A stretch of DNA of 6,215 nt, from assembly GCA_016875255.1 (NCBI GenBank), contig VGRU01000214.1, positions 1-6,215 of the forward strand. Reading direction: 5' to 3'. Shown here one piece after another: positions 1 through 5,271 of the stretch. Position 1 is the stretch's first letter, and each line of letters starts with the position of its first letter. The stretch is from Deltaproteobacteria bacterium (GTDB lineage: Bacteria > Desulfobacterota > BSN033 > UBA1163). Position numbers and translations under genes: made by a program. The notes under the pieces are model-generated. The model did no database searches. It was not told where the DNA came from and worked only from the letters and a program-made list of their open reading frames with translations.

Positions 1-213
1 GGAATGGGAATGGAACGGGAAGTGATGGACAACATTTTCAACCCTTTCTTTTCCACAAAAGAAAAAGACAAAGGGACTGGCCTGGGTTTGACCGTGAGCC
101 AGGGTATTGTTCAGGACCATGAAGGATGGATTGAGGTAGAAAGTGAAACCGGGAAAGGTTCCTTATTTAAGATTTATCTTCCCTCTTATCAAGGCGAGGT
201 GAAAAATGAGTGA
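1..213 (+). CDS. Sensor histidine kinase, C-terminal fragment (5' end outside window)
   Basis: This is the last 70 codons of a two-component sensor kinase, open at the left edge and ending with TGA at 211-213. Seen directly: the end of a HATPase_c ATP-binding domain, with an F-box-like IFNPFFSTK (about residues 11-19 of the fragment) followed by the G2 box GTGLGLTVSQGIV, and then the usual closing strands with SETGKGSLFKIYLP. The H-box with the phosphorylated histidine, the N-box and any sensor or membrane segments lie upstream and cannot be judged. The ATG at 4-6 is internal to the domain and is not a real start. The gene overlaps the response regulator by 8 bp (206-213), which implies translational coupling and that this kinase phosphorylates that regulator. 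The ligand or stress sensed is unknown. Confidence 0.93.
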   Translation, partial: GMGMEREVMDNIFNPFFSTKEKDKGTGLGLTVSQGIVQDHEGWIEVESETGKGSLFKIYLPSYQGEVKNE

Positions 214-1558
214 GACCCTCCATAAAGTCTTGGTGGTGGATGATGATTTGGAGATGTGCGGGTTGCTCTCCGACGTTCTCAAAGGGGAGGGATTCTCTGC
301 CATCACCACCCATGACAGTTTAGAGGCTTCAAAGATTCTCAAAAAAGAAGAGTTCGACATCATCATCACCGATTTAAAGATGAAGGGACTGAAGGGTCTT
401 GACCTCCTTGAAGAAACGAAACAGGTATCTCCTTTAACGCCGGTGGTCATCATCACAGCCTTTGGGACGATTGAGTCGGCCATCCAGGCGATGAAGATGG
501 GAGCTTATGACTATATCACCAAACCCTTTCAAATGGATGAACTCATCCTGACGGTGAGAAAAGCCCTTGAAAATCGTTTTCTAAAAAAGGAGGTTGTAAG
601 ATTAAAAAGAGAGGTGGAGACCCGATATGATTTTCATCAGCTTATTGGGAAAAGCGCTTCCATGCAAAAAATCTACGACCTCATTGAAAGGATTCGTGAC
701 AGTTCCATCAATGTTTTCATCACCGGAGAAAGCGGGACAGGCAAGGAACTGGCCGCAAAAGCCATCCACTACAGCGGCGTCAGAAAGGGAGGCCCCTTCA
801 TCGCAGTCAATTGCGCAGCCATTCCTGAAACCCTTCTTGAGAGCGAGCTCTTCGGCTATAAGAAAGGGGCGTTCACCGACGCAAAATCGGACAAGAAAGG
901 GCTTATTTTTGAAGCCAATGAAGGAACGCTTTTTTTGGATGAAATCACGGAGATGCCTCCTACGCTCCAGGCTAAGTTACTGAGGGTGCTCGAGGAGAGA
1001 GAGGTCAGGCCCCTCGGAGATACGACTTCCTATCCCATTGATTTGAGAATCATCTCCACTTCAAACTGTGATATCACATCATCGATCCAGCAGGGTCGAT
1101 TTCGCGAGGATCTCTATTATCGTTTGAAGGTGATCGATATCGACATGCCGGCCCTTCGCGAGAGAAGGGAAGACATTCCCATTCTCGTTCAGCATTTCAT
1201 CCAAAAATTCAGCAAAGAACTGAAGAAGGCTGTTTCAACCGTTTCAGGGGATGCCTTAAAAATACTATTAAACTATCCCTGGCCCGGAAATGTAAGGGAG
1301 TTGGAGAATATCCTTCAGAGGGCGATCAGCCTGAGCCGGCATGAAGTTATTTCTCCAGAGGATTTACCAGCATCTATCATTCAAAAGGCAGATGAAAAAT
1401 TGTTTGAGAAGGCGATGGAAGAGAAGTTTACCCTGGATCAATTAGAAAAGGAATATATCAGGAGAGTTCTGGTTGAAACAGGAGGGAATAAGTCTAAGGC
1501 GGCTGAAAGACTGGGTCTCGATCGAAAAACCCTCTATCGAAAACTCCAGGAAGAATAA
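206..1558 (+). CDS. NtrC-family sigma-54-dependent response regulator
   Basis: A 450-residue activator with the full three-domain layout. The receiver (about 6-120) has acidic pocket D12/D13, phospho-acceptor D56, T84 and K106 (in YITKPF). The AAA+ sigma-54 activation domain (about 145-375) has Walker A GESGTGKE (174-181), the sigma-54 contact loop GAFTDA (221-226), Walker B GTLFLDE (240-246), arginine-finger region GRFREDLYYRL (297-307), LRERREDIP and WPGNVRELEN (359-368). A Fis-type helix-turn-helix (about 426-447; GGNKSKAAERLGL) closes the protein. Known role of the family: once phosphorylated it binds upstream sites, oligomerises and uses ATP to open sigma-54 promoters. The start is supported by GAGGTG at 196-201 and by overlap with the kinase gene. 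The contact loop has D where consensus GAFTGA has G. Its target is unproven; the trehalose operon 1.4 kb downstream, with a sigma-54-like promoter, is the obvious candidate. Confidence 0.96.
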   Translation: MSETLHKVLVVDDDLEMCGLLSDVLKGEGFSAITTHDSLEASKILKKEEFDIIITDLKMKGLKGLDLLEETKQVSPLTPVVIITAFGTIESAIQAMKMGAYDYITKPFQMDELILTVRKALENRFLKKEVVRLKREVETRYDFHQLIGKSASMQKIYDLIERIRDSSINVFITGESGTGKELAAKAIHYSGVRKGGPFIAVNCAAIPETLLESELFGYKKGAFTDAKSDKKGLIFEANEGTLFLDEITEMPPTLQAKLLRVLEEREVRPLGDTTSYPIDLRIISTSNCDITSSIQQGRFREDLYYRLKVIDIDMPALRERREDIPILVQHFIQKFSKELKKAVSTVSGDALKILLNYPWPGNVRELENILQRAISLSRHEVISPEDLPASIIQKADEKLFEKAMEEKFTLDQLEKEYIRRVLVETGGNKSKAAERLGLDRKTLYRKLQEE

Positions 1559-1613
1559 TCTTCCTTCGTCACCCCGTGGCTATATATTTCCCCATTATTA
1601 TCCGCCCCCCCCC

Positions 1614-1760
1614 CAGCACGAGATCGTCGTATACAGAGCTTCCTGAGAGGTTGCATTTTCTTCCAACTCGCCAGATTCGGGCGAGATTGACTTTTTCTAC
1701 AGGTTCAACGACCGAGCTAACCTGCGCGCCATTCTTGCGCGTCTGGTTGAGCGATATTAG
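1614..1760 (+). pseudogene. Possible decayed C-terminal remnant of an unidentified protein
   Basis: Read in the frame that starts at 1614, this stretch encodes HEIVVYRAS, a TGA stop at 1644-1646, then EVAFSSNSPDSGEIDFFYRF continuing to NDRANLRAILARLVERY and a TAG at 1758-1760. The last 27 or so residues have the composition of a real protein end: an acidic-aromatic strand, then an amphipathic Arg/Leu/Ala helix. There is no start codon with a ribosome site, and just upstream lies a run of ten C at 1605-1614, which could mark a frameshift. I do not recognise the family. It ends 5 bp from the stop codon of the convergent antitoxin gene. The alternative is chance coding in a 207-bp spacer, so confidence is low. 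Confidence 0.28.
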
Positions 1761-1765
1761 GCTGT

Positions 1766-2044
1766 TTATCGATTAACCGATACTTTCCCCTCATTGTATT
1801 TATGAATCAACATTGAGATAAGGGATTGATACGGTATGCCCTCTTCAACTGCTTTTGCACGAATTTTCTTTAAATCTCGTTCAGTCATTCGGATATTGAT
1901 CCGCTTCTGTTTGTTCAGGCTATAGCGGGCATATTCCTCGTATTGCTTTTTTTCTTTTTTAGTGAGGTCAGAAACCCATTCTTCATTTTCAAGTGATTTT
2001 GCCAATTCCCTCTCGTCTTTATCCAAATATGCTGCTTTTTTCAT
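1766..2044 (-). CDS. CopG-type (ribbon-helix-helix) antitoxin of a BrnTA-like pair
   Basis: A 92-residue protein whose C-terminal half fits a ribbon-helix-helix fold: strand KRINIRM (47-53), helix from about 54 to 67, turn GIPYQ (69-73) and helix to about 84 (SLISMLIHKY). The highly charged N-terminal half (DERELAKSLENEEW, then KKEKKQYEEYARYSL) is the part expected to wrap the toxin. This layout matches CopG-family antitoxins that follow BrnT toxins. Expected roles from the family: neutralise the toxin and, alone or with it, repress the shared promoter. The ATG at 2044-2042 overlaps the toxin stop as ATGA and is preceded by a perfect AGGAGG (2056-2051), stronger than the toxin's own ribosome site. 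That would favour antitoxin excess. No obvious terminator follows the stop. Confidence 0.87.
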   Translation of the reverse strand: MKKAAYLDKDERELAKSLENEEWVSDLTKKEKKQYEEYARYSLNKQKRINIRMTERDLKKIRAKAVEEGIPYQSLISMLIHKYNEGKVSVNR

Positions 2045-2319
2045 TTTTTGCCTCCTAAGTACTTCTTTGTTGCTTTGCTGTTTGGTATTATTGTTTTCAA
2101 AAATATTCTTTCGTTATCCTCCACATATGGCACCGAATAAATATAATCTTCAATCTTTACCAGGAAAACTTTCTGATTCGGATATTTTGCCGGATTTGGA
2201 TGTTTTATCCGGTCAACCAAATCTCCTGATGCGAATGCCAATTCAACCTGTTCAAACGACACACCACGCACTTTCTTGAGCCTCTCGTTCTTCACATCAT
2301 TCCAGTCAAAATATTTCAT
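2041..2319 (-). CDS. BrnT-family toxin (predicted RelE-like ribonuclease)
   Basis: A 92-residue basic protein. It opens with KYFDWNDVKNERLKK (2-16) and RGVSFEQVELAF (18-29), the pattern of BrnT toxins in which an aromatic-acidic start is followed by a KN...RGVSFEE helix. It ends with RIFLKTIIPNSKATKKYL (71-88), matching the family's closing strand and (K/R)AT(K/R) tail. The middle, HPNPAKYPNQKVFLVKIEDY (40-59), is typical of the longer subgroup that travels with CopG-type antitoxins. Known of the family: an mRNA-cleaving toxin of RelE-like fold, encoded first in the operon. Catalytic residues are not certain from sequence alone. The gene overlaps the antitoxin by 4 bp. Its ATG (2319-2317) has only a weak AGG upstream. 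The pair is intact, so it is probably functional; its role (plasmid or island maintenance, or phage defence) is unknown. Confidence 0.85.
   Translation of the reverse strand: MKYFDWNDVKNERLKKVRGVSFEQVELAFASGDLVDRIKHPNPAKYPNQKVFLVKIEDYIYSVPYVEDNERIFLKTIIPNSKATKKYLGGKK
2051..2056 (-). promoter_or_regulatory. Ribosome binding site of the antitoxin gene
   Basis: Read on the minus strand this is AGGAGG, 6 nt before the antitoxin ATG and inside the end of the toxin coding region. It fixes the antitoxin start and is much stronger than anything in front of the toxin gene. Confidence 0.85.
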
Positions 2320-2347
2320 AAACGTGTGCCTATTGTATTCCTCTTAC

Positions 2348-2376
2348 ATAATAACGACGATTCTTGTTTCTGTCAA
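2348..2376 (-). promoter_or_regulatory. Sigma-70-type promoter of the toxin-antitoxin operon
   Basis: On the minus strand a perfect -35 box TTGACA (2376-2371) is separated by exactly 17 nt from a -10 box TATTAT (2353-2348). Transcription would begin near 2341, giving a leader of about 20 nt before the toxin ATG at 2319. Position, spacing and near-consensus boxes make this the best-supported promoter in the window. Confidence 0.83.
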
Positions 2377-2381
2377 ATCGT
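2357..2381. promoter_or_regulatory. Inverted repeat over the toxin-antitoxin promoter, likely operator
   Basis: The 6-bp perfect inverted repeat ACGATT (2357-2362) / AATCGT (2376-2381) has a 13-bp gap. It spans the -35 box and most of the spacer, so a dimer bound here would block RNA polymerase. Ribbon-helix-helix antitoxins commonly repress their own promoters through such sites. The repeat is seen; its role is inferred. Confidence 0.45.
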
Positions 2382-2434
2382 TTTTATAAAAATAATTTAG
2401 CTGTTTGAAATAATCTTTTTAAAATCTCTCCCTA

Positions 2435-2492
2435 CCGTCCGGCGCCAAAGTCCCAATGCTTCGTTTGGCGTGAGCAGTGCGGGTCTGGACGG
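2435..2492. repeat. Nested inverted repeat (hairpin) at the left end of a G+C-rich island
   Basis: An outer arm CCGTCC (2435-2440) pairs with GGACGG (2487-2492). Inside it a second arm CGCCAAA (2443-2449) pairs with TTTGGCG (2464-2470) around a 14-nt loop. All 13 pairs are Watson-Crick, with a 16-nt unpaired stretch on the right side only. It could be a structured RNA, a repeat-element end or a protein-binding palindrome. The abrupt change from A+T-rich DNA just upstream suggests that it belongs to an inserted element. Confidence 0.45.
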
Positions 2493-2497
2493 CGGCG

Positions 2498-2562
2498 CCT
2501 CCCCTTGCCCCGTTGTCTACGGGGATAAAAAGGCTAAAGGGAGGAGAAACATTTCCCCCTTT
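2498..2562. repeat. Stacked inverted repeats with two mutually exclusive pairings
   Basis: CCTCCC (2498-2503) can pair with GGGAGG (2539-2544), enclosing a perfect CCCCG / CGGGG hairpin (2508-2512 / 2520-2524, 7-nt loop). The same GGGAGG tract, as part of AAAGGGAGGA (2536-2545), can instead pair with TCCCCCTTT (2554-2562) with one bulged A; that second stem runs into four T's. No ribosome site, convincing coding region or promoter accompanies it. Its role is unknown. Confidence 0.4.
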
Positions 2563-2662
2563 TGCCCTCCGGGTCAGAGACCCCGCCTACCGGCCCCGGT
2601 CCCGACCGAGGGCGGGTCCAGCAGGCGCTCCGGGTCGGAGACCAAAGAGGGATGAAGGGGGA
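2554..2662. repeat. Palindromic repeat-like element with imperfect terminal inverted repeats (MITE/REP-like)
   Basis: The ends are a 16-bp inverted repeat matching at 13 positions: TCCCCCTTTTGCCCTC (2554-2569) against the complement of GAGGGATGAAGGGGGA (2647-2662). Inside are a near-perfect 16-bp direct repeat, CTCCGGGTCAGAGACC (2567-2582) and CTCCGGGTCGGAGACC (2628-2643), each a small hairpin in its own right. There is also an inverted repeat CCCGCC / GGCGGG (2582-2587 / 2611-2616) around the palindrome ACCGGCCCCGGT (2589-2600). Such density resembles small non-autonomous mobile or REP-type repeats found between genes. Copy number elsewhere in the genome would decide; no transposase is present here. 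Confidence 0.5.
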
Positions 2663-2906
2663 TTAGATAACGTTTTTCAAAGAGCTAAAGTGTTACGAGG
2701 TTTTTTTTGACTGTGGGTGAGCGAAGTCCTGCGCCTTTAATTCAATTTCTGCACTGCCTCCCTCTTATTCTCTTCCTTTCTGGTTCAACTCAAGGATTGT
2801 CCTATTTTGCCACAGGCTGTTTCGTTTTGCCCCTTATTTAAACTTTGCCGATTTATTATTAAGACCTCAATGCATTAAAATAGTTAGGTAATTTATATCG
2901 TTGCCA
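2663..2906. other. Non-coding spacer, A+T-rich, no gene seen
   Basis: Neither strand shows an open frame with a start, ribosome site and protein-like composition. There is a T8 run at 2701-2708 without a convincing stem in front of it, a pyrimidine-rich stretch around 2748-2780, an 8-bp palindrome AATGCATT at 2869-2876 and the spaced TTTGCC repeats listed separately. Its likely role is as the upstream control region of the trehalose operon. Confidence 0.6.
2805..2849 (+). promoter_or_regulatory. Three spaced TTTGCC direct repeats, possible activator site
   Basis: TTTTGCC at 2805-2811 recurs exactly 20 bp on at 2825-2831. A third TTTGCC lies 18 bp further (2844-2849). Spacing near two helical turns puts the copies on one face of the DNA, and they sit about 60-105 bp upstream of the sigma-54-like -24 element, a usual distance for enhancer-bound activators. 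NtrC-type sites are more often inverted repeats, so the function is only a suggestion. Confidence 0.3.
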
Positions 2907-2923
2907 TTGGTATCTTTCTTGCT
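2907..2923 (+). promoter_or_regulatory. Sigma-54 (RpoN)-type -24/-12 promoter of the trehalose operon
   Basis: TTGGTATCTTTCTTGCT has the invariant GG (2909-2910) and GC (2921-2922) separated by exactly 10 nt, with the flanking TTGG and TTGCT of the sigma-54 consensus (TTGGCACG-N4-TTGCA). Differences are confined to the less conserved CACG part. Transcription would start near 2934, leaving a leader of about 84 nt before the otsA GTG. It is on the right strand upstream of a complete operon, and a sigma-54 activator is encoded 1.4 kb away. Prediction from sequence alone; a sigma-70 promoter is not excluded. Confidence 0.55.
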
Positions 2924-3017
2924 TTTTCTTTTTAAACGAATGGTTAAACATTGAAGATATGAATAGAAGGTAAATTATTAAAGGGTCTTCGTAGAAGGCT
3001 AAGATAGGGAACAATCG

Positions 3018-4481
3018 GTGAAAAAGAAACATTTTCAGCGAATCATTAAAGAGAAATTAAAGGATTATCAACTTTTTGTTGTCTCCAATAGAGAGCCCTA
3101 TATTCATAACTGGAAGGGAGACCAGATTGAATGCGTTCGGCCAGCCAGTGGGTTGACCATTGCTTTGGACCCCATGATGCGAGCTTGCGGAGGAGTATGG
3201 ATTGCACACGGGAGTGGCACAGCAGATCACGAGACCGTGGACGACAACGGGAGGGTGAGGGTTCCACCGGAAAGTCCACAATATGAACTGAAAAGAGTCT
3301 GGCTTTCGAAAGAAGAGGAAGAAGGATATTATTATGGGTTTGCGAATGAGGCTCTCTGGCCCCTCTGCCACATCGCCTATACCCGCCCCATTTTCAGACT
3401 TCCCGATTGGGAATACTATAAAAAAGTAAACCATCTCTTTGGAGAGGCCATTTTAGAAGAAATCGGCAATAAAAGACCGTTGATCTTTATTCAGGATTAT
3501 CACTTTACATTACTCCCCCGGATCATCAAAGAGAAAAGACCCGATGCCTTAACGGTTCAGTTCTGGCATATCCCCTGGCCAAACCCGGAAGCATTCCGGA
3601 TTTGCCCCTGGAAGAAAGAACTCCTCGAGGGTCTCCTGGGAAATGACCTGTTGGGTTTTCATATCCGTTACCATTGTAACAATTTCATTGATACGGTAGA
3701 TCGGGAATTGGAGGCCAGACCTGATCGTGAGAGGTCTTCGATCGTCTATGGGGGTAAGACGACTTATGTCCGCCACTTCCCCATCAGTATCGATTTCGAT
3801 GCCATTGACGAAATCACAAGGAAGAGAGAAGTGGAAGAGGAGATGAAAAAGTTAAGAACTCAATACCATCTCTTTAATAAAATCATAGGGGTAGGGGTGG
3901 ACCGCCTGGATTATACCAAGGGGATCCCCGAGAAGTTCAGAGCGATTGATCTTTTTTTAGATCAAAACCCCGAATATAAAAAACGATTTGTGTATATCCA
4001 GTTGGGTGCACCAAGCCGGGAACATATTCCAAGTTATAAACTGATCAACGATGAGATTGACGAATTGGTGGAAAGGATCAATTGGAAGCACCGAACAGAG
4101 CACTGGTCCCCAATCCTCTTTCTCCGGGAGCATATCCCTTTCCTTTCAATGCTGGCCTTCTATAAGATGTCCAATTTCTGTATCGTAAGCTCTCTCCACG
4201 ACGGGATGAACCTGGTGGCAAAGGAATATATTGCGGCCAAGACCGATTCCGACGGCGTCCTCATTCTCTCACGATTTACGGGCGCTTCGCGAGAGTTGAA
4301 CGAAGTCCTTCTTGTCAATCCTTATGCGGCGGATGAATTTGCTCAAACGATTAAGGAGGTACTGGAGATGCCGCCCGAAGAGGTTTCTCGGAAAATGATA
4401 AAGCTCAGGGAAATTGTTCGAGAAAGAAATATTTATCGTTGGGCCAACCAAATCCTTACAAAAGCCATCCAGATTTCGTAG
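3018..4481 (+). CDS. otsA: Trehalose-6-phosphate synthase, GT20 family
   Basis: A 487-residue cytosolic glycosyltransferase (E. coli OtsA is 474) that makes trehalose 6-phosphate from a nucleotide-glucose, usually UDP-glucose, and glucose 6-phosphate. Landmarks: VVSNREP (21-27, binding-site Arg), SGLT (44-47), GGVWIAHGSG (58-67), YYYGFANEALWPLCH (104-118), QDYHF (159-163, equivalent of the HDYH Asp), FWHIPWPNPE (182-191, His184), DRLDYTKGIPEK (295-306, phosphate-binding Arg296/Lys301) and HDGMNLVAKEY (394-404, Asp395/Glu403). All residues I would call catalytic are kept. Q159 for the usual His and the WPNPE loop mark a subfamily distinct from E. coli OtsA, so the exact donor is uncertain. The GTG is the only possible start: an in-frame TAA lies at 3000-3002 and AGGGA at 3006-3010. 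First gene of the trehalose operon, 8 bp before otsB. Confidence 0.93.
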   Translation: MKKKHFQRIIKEKLKDYQLFVVSNREPYIHNWKGDQIECVRPASGLTIALDPMMRACGGVWIAHGSGTADHETVDDNGRVRVPPESPQYELKRVWLSKEEEEGYYYGFANEALWPLCHIAYTRPIFRLPDWEYYKKVNHLFGEAILEEIGNKRPLIFIQDYHFTLLPRIIKEKRPDALTVQFWHIPWPNPEAFRICPWKKELLEGLLGNDLLGFHIRYHCNNFIDTVDRELEARPDRERSSIVYGGKTTYVRHFPISIDFDAIDEITRKREVEEEMKKLRTQYHLFNKIIGVGVDRLDYTKGIPEKFRAIDLFLDQNPEYKKRFVYIQLGAPSREHIPSYKLINDEIDELVERINWKHRTEHWSPILFLREHIPFLSMLAFYKMSNFCIVSSLHDGMNLVAKEYIAAKTDSDGVLILSRFTGASRELNEVLLVNPYAADEFAQTIKEVLEMPPEEVSRKMIKLREIVRERNIYRWANQILTKAIQIS

Positions 4482-4485
4482 GAGA
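4480..4485 (+). promoter_or_regulatory. Ribosome binding site of otsB, overlapping the otsA stop
   Basis: AGGAGA lies across the otsA TAG (4479-4481) and 4 nt before the GTG at 4490, and decides that start. The nearby ATG at 4486 is in another frame and stops after six codons; the otsB frame itself has a TGA at 4487-4489, so GTG is the first possible codon. Confidence 0.75.
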
Positions 4486-4489
4486 ATGA

Positions 4490-5254
4490 GTGGATTATCT
4501 TTTTGATCACACAGAAAAAATTCTGGCACGATTAAAGACCGCCAACCTCATTTTTTTCTTTTTAGACTATGACGGAACTCTTACCCCTATCGTTTCCCAT
4601 CCAGAGAAGGCCATTCTTCCCGAAGAGGCCAGAGCCCTGCTCTTAGCCTTAAAGAAGAATCCCAAATTCCTTCTGGCCATCGTGAGCGGAAGATCCCTTA
4701 AAGATATTCGGGAATTGGTCGGCTTGAAGGGGGTTTATTATGTCGGGAATCATGGATTGGAGGTCTTTGCACCCAAACGCGGGATAAAGAAGCTCGTTCC
4801 AGAAGAAGTTGCGCCCGAACTTGGAAGGATTCGGGACCGATTAAATAGCCAATTGAAAGATGTTGACGGAGTCCTCATAGAAGATAAGGAATGGATTCTC
4901 GCCATTCATTATCGAAATGTCGACCCAAGACAGGTTCCTCCTATTTTTATAGCGTTGAAGCAAGAGATTAAGGACTCCGTGGTCCCCCTTTGTTTGGGGC
5001 ATGGAAAGATGGTATTTGAAATCAGGCCCCAATCAATGGTAGATAAGGGAACAGCGGTCTTAGGGCTACTGGATCAGGTCAATCAAGATGGATTGTTCCC
5101 TGTTTACATCGGAGATGATCAAACGGATGAAGACGCCTTCAAGGTCCTCAAAAAAGGGGGGATCACGATATTTGTAGGCTTCCCGAGCAATTCTTCGGCA
5201 AAGTACTATGTAAAAGATCCATCTGAAGTTTATCAATTTCTAAAGATCATTTAA
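4490..5254 (+). CDS. otsB: Trehalose-6-phosphate phosphatase, HAD superfamily
   Basis: A 254-residue Mg2+-dependent phosphatase that converts trehalose 6-phosphate to trehalose. HAD motifs in order: DYDGTLTP (26-33, nucleophile Asp26 and acid/base Asp28), VSGR (65-68, motif II Ser66), GNHGLE (86-91, start of the substrate cap), GKMVFEIRP (172-180), the motif III lysine in DKGTA (Lys186) and GDDQTDEDAF (208-217, metal-binding Asp). GNHGLE and GDDQTDEDAF together are diagnostic of OtsB rather than other HAD phosphatases. Length fits the family (E. coli OtsB 266). No signal peptide or membrane segment. It starts with GTG 8 bp after otsA and is followed by a 17-bp gap, so it is co-transcribed and consumes the OtsA product. 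Confidence 0.95.
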   Translation: MDYLFDHTEKILARLKTANLIFFFLDYDGTLTPIVSHPEKAILPEEARALLLALKKNPKFLLAIVSGRSLKDIRELVGLKGVYYVGNHGLEVFAPKRGIKKLVPEEVAPELGRIRDRLNSQLKDVDGVLIEDKEWILAIHYRNVDPRQVPPIFIALKQEIKDSVVPLCLGHGKMVFEIRPQSMVDKGTAVLGLLDQVNQDGLFPVYIGDDQTDEDAFKVLKKGGITIFVGFPSNSSAKYYVKDPSEVYQFLKII

Positions 5255-5271
5255 AAGGTGTTTTAATAGTC

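Noticed and set aside
627..983. 118-codon plus-strand frame inside the response regulator
   Set aside because: Out-of-frame shadow of the AAA+ domain coding region with no family features.
1667..1696. Hairpin CTCGCC/GGCGAG followed by TTTTT as terminator of the two-component operon
   Set aside because: The stem is only 6 bp with a 7-nt loop, and the T run begins 6 nt after the stem. It also falls inside the possible coding remnant. Too weak to call.
1700..1724. tRNA-like or attachment-site signal around GGTTCAACGACC and CAGGTT/AACCTG
   Set aside because: No cloverleaf can be drawn and the T-loop consensus GTTCRA-NN-C is not followed by a matching acceptor stem. There is no integrase and no duplicated attachment sequence in the window.
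1576..1776. 66-codon plus-strand frame in the spacer after the response regulator
   Set aside because: It crosses the poly-C run, has no ribosome site and runs past the antitoxin stop. The other frame ending at 1760 looks more protein-like.
1962..2279. 105-codon plus-strand frame
   Set aside because: Antisense shadow of the toxin and antitoxin genes, which have recognised families, a promoter and ribosome sites.
2554..2662. CRISPR array
   Set aside because: Only two copies of a 16-bp repeat, with no regular spacers and no cas genes. The repeats are part of a palindromic element.
2692..2708. T8 run as an intrinsic terminator
   Set aside because: No stable G+C-rich stem directly precedes the T's; only a weak TAAC/GTTA pairing is available, and no gene upstream on that strand needs it.
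2470..2710. Two overlapping short open frames in the G+C-rich island
   Set aside because: Translations are Pro/Arg/Gly-rich low-complexity products of palindromic DNA. There is no clear ribosome site or domain, and both frames run across the repeats.
2951..2979. Sigma-70-like promoter TTGAAG-17-ATTATT before otsA
   Set aside because: The -35 is fair but the -10 is poor, in A+T-rich DNA where such matches are frequent. Kept only as an alternative to the sigma-54 site.
4486..4488. ATG as the otsB start
   Set aside because: It is in another frame and stops after six codons; the otsB frame begins at GTG 4490.
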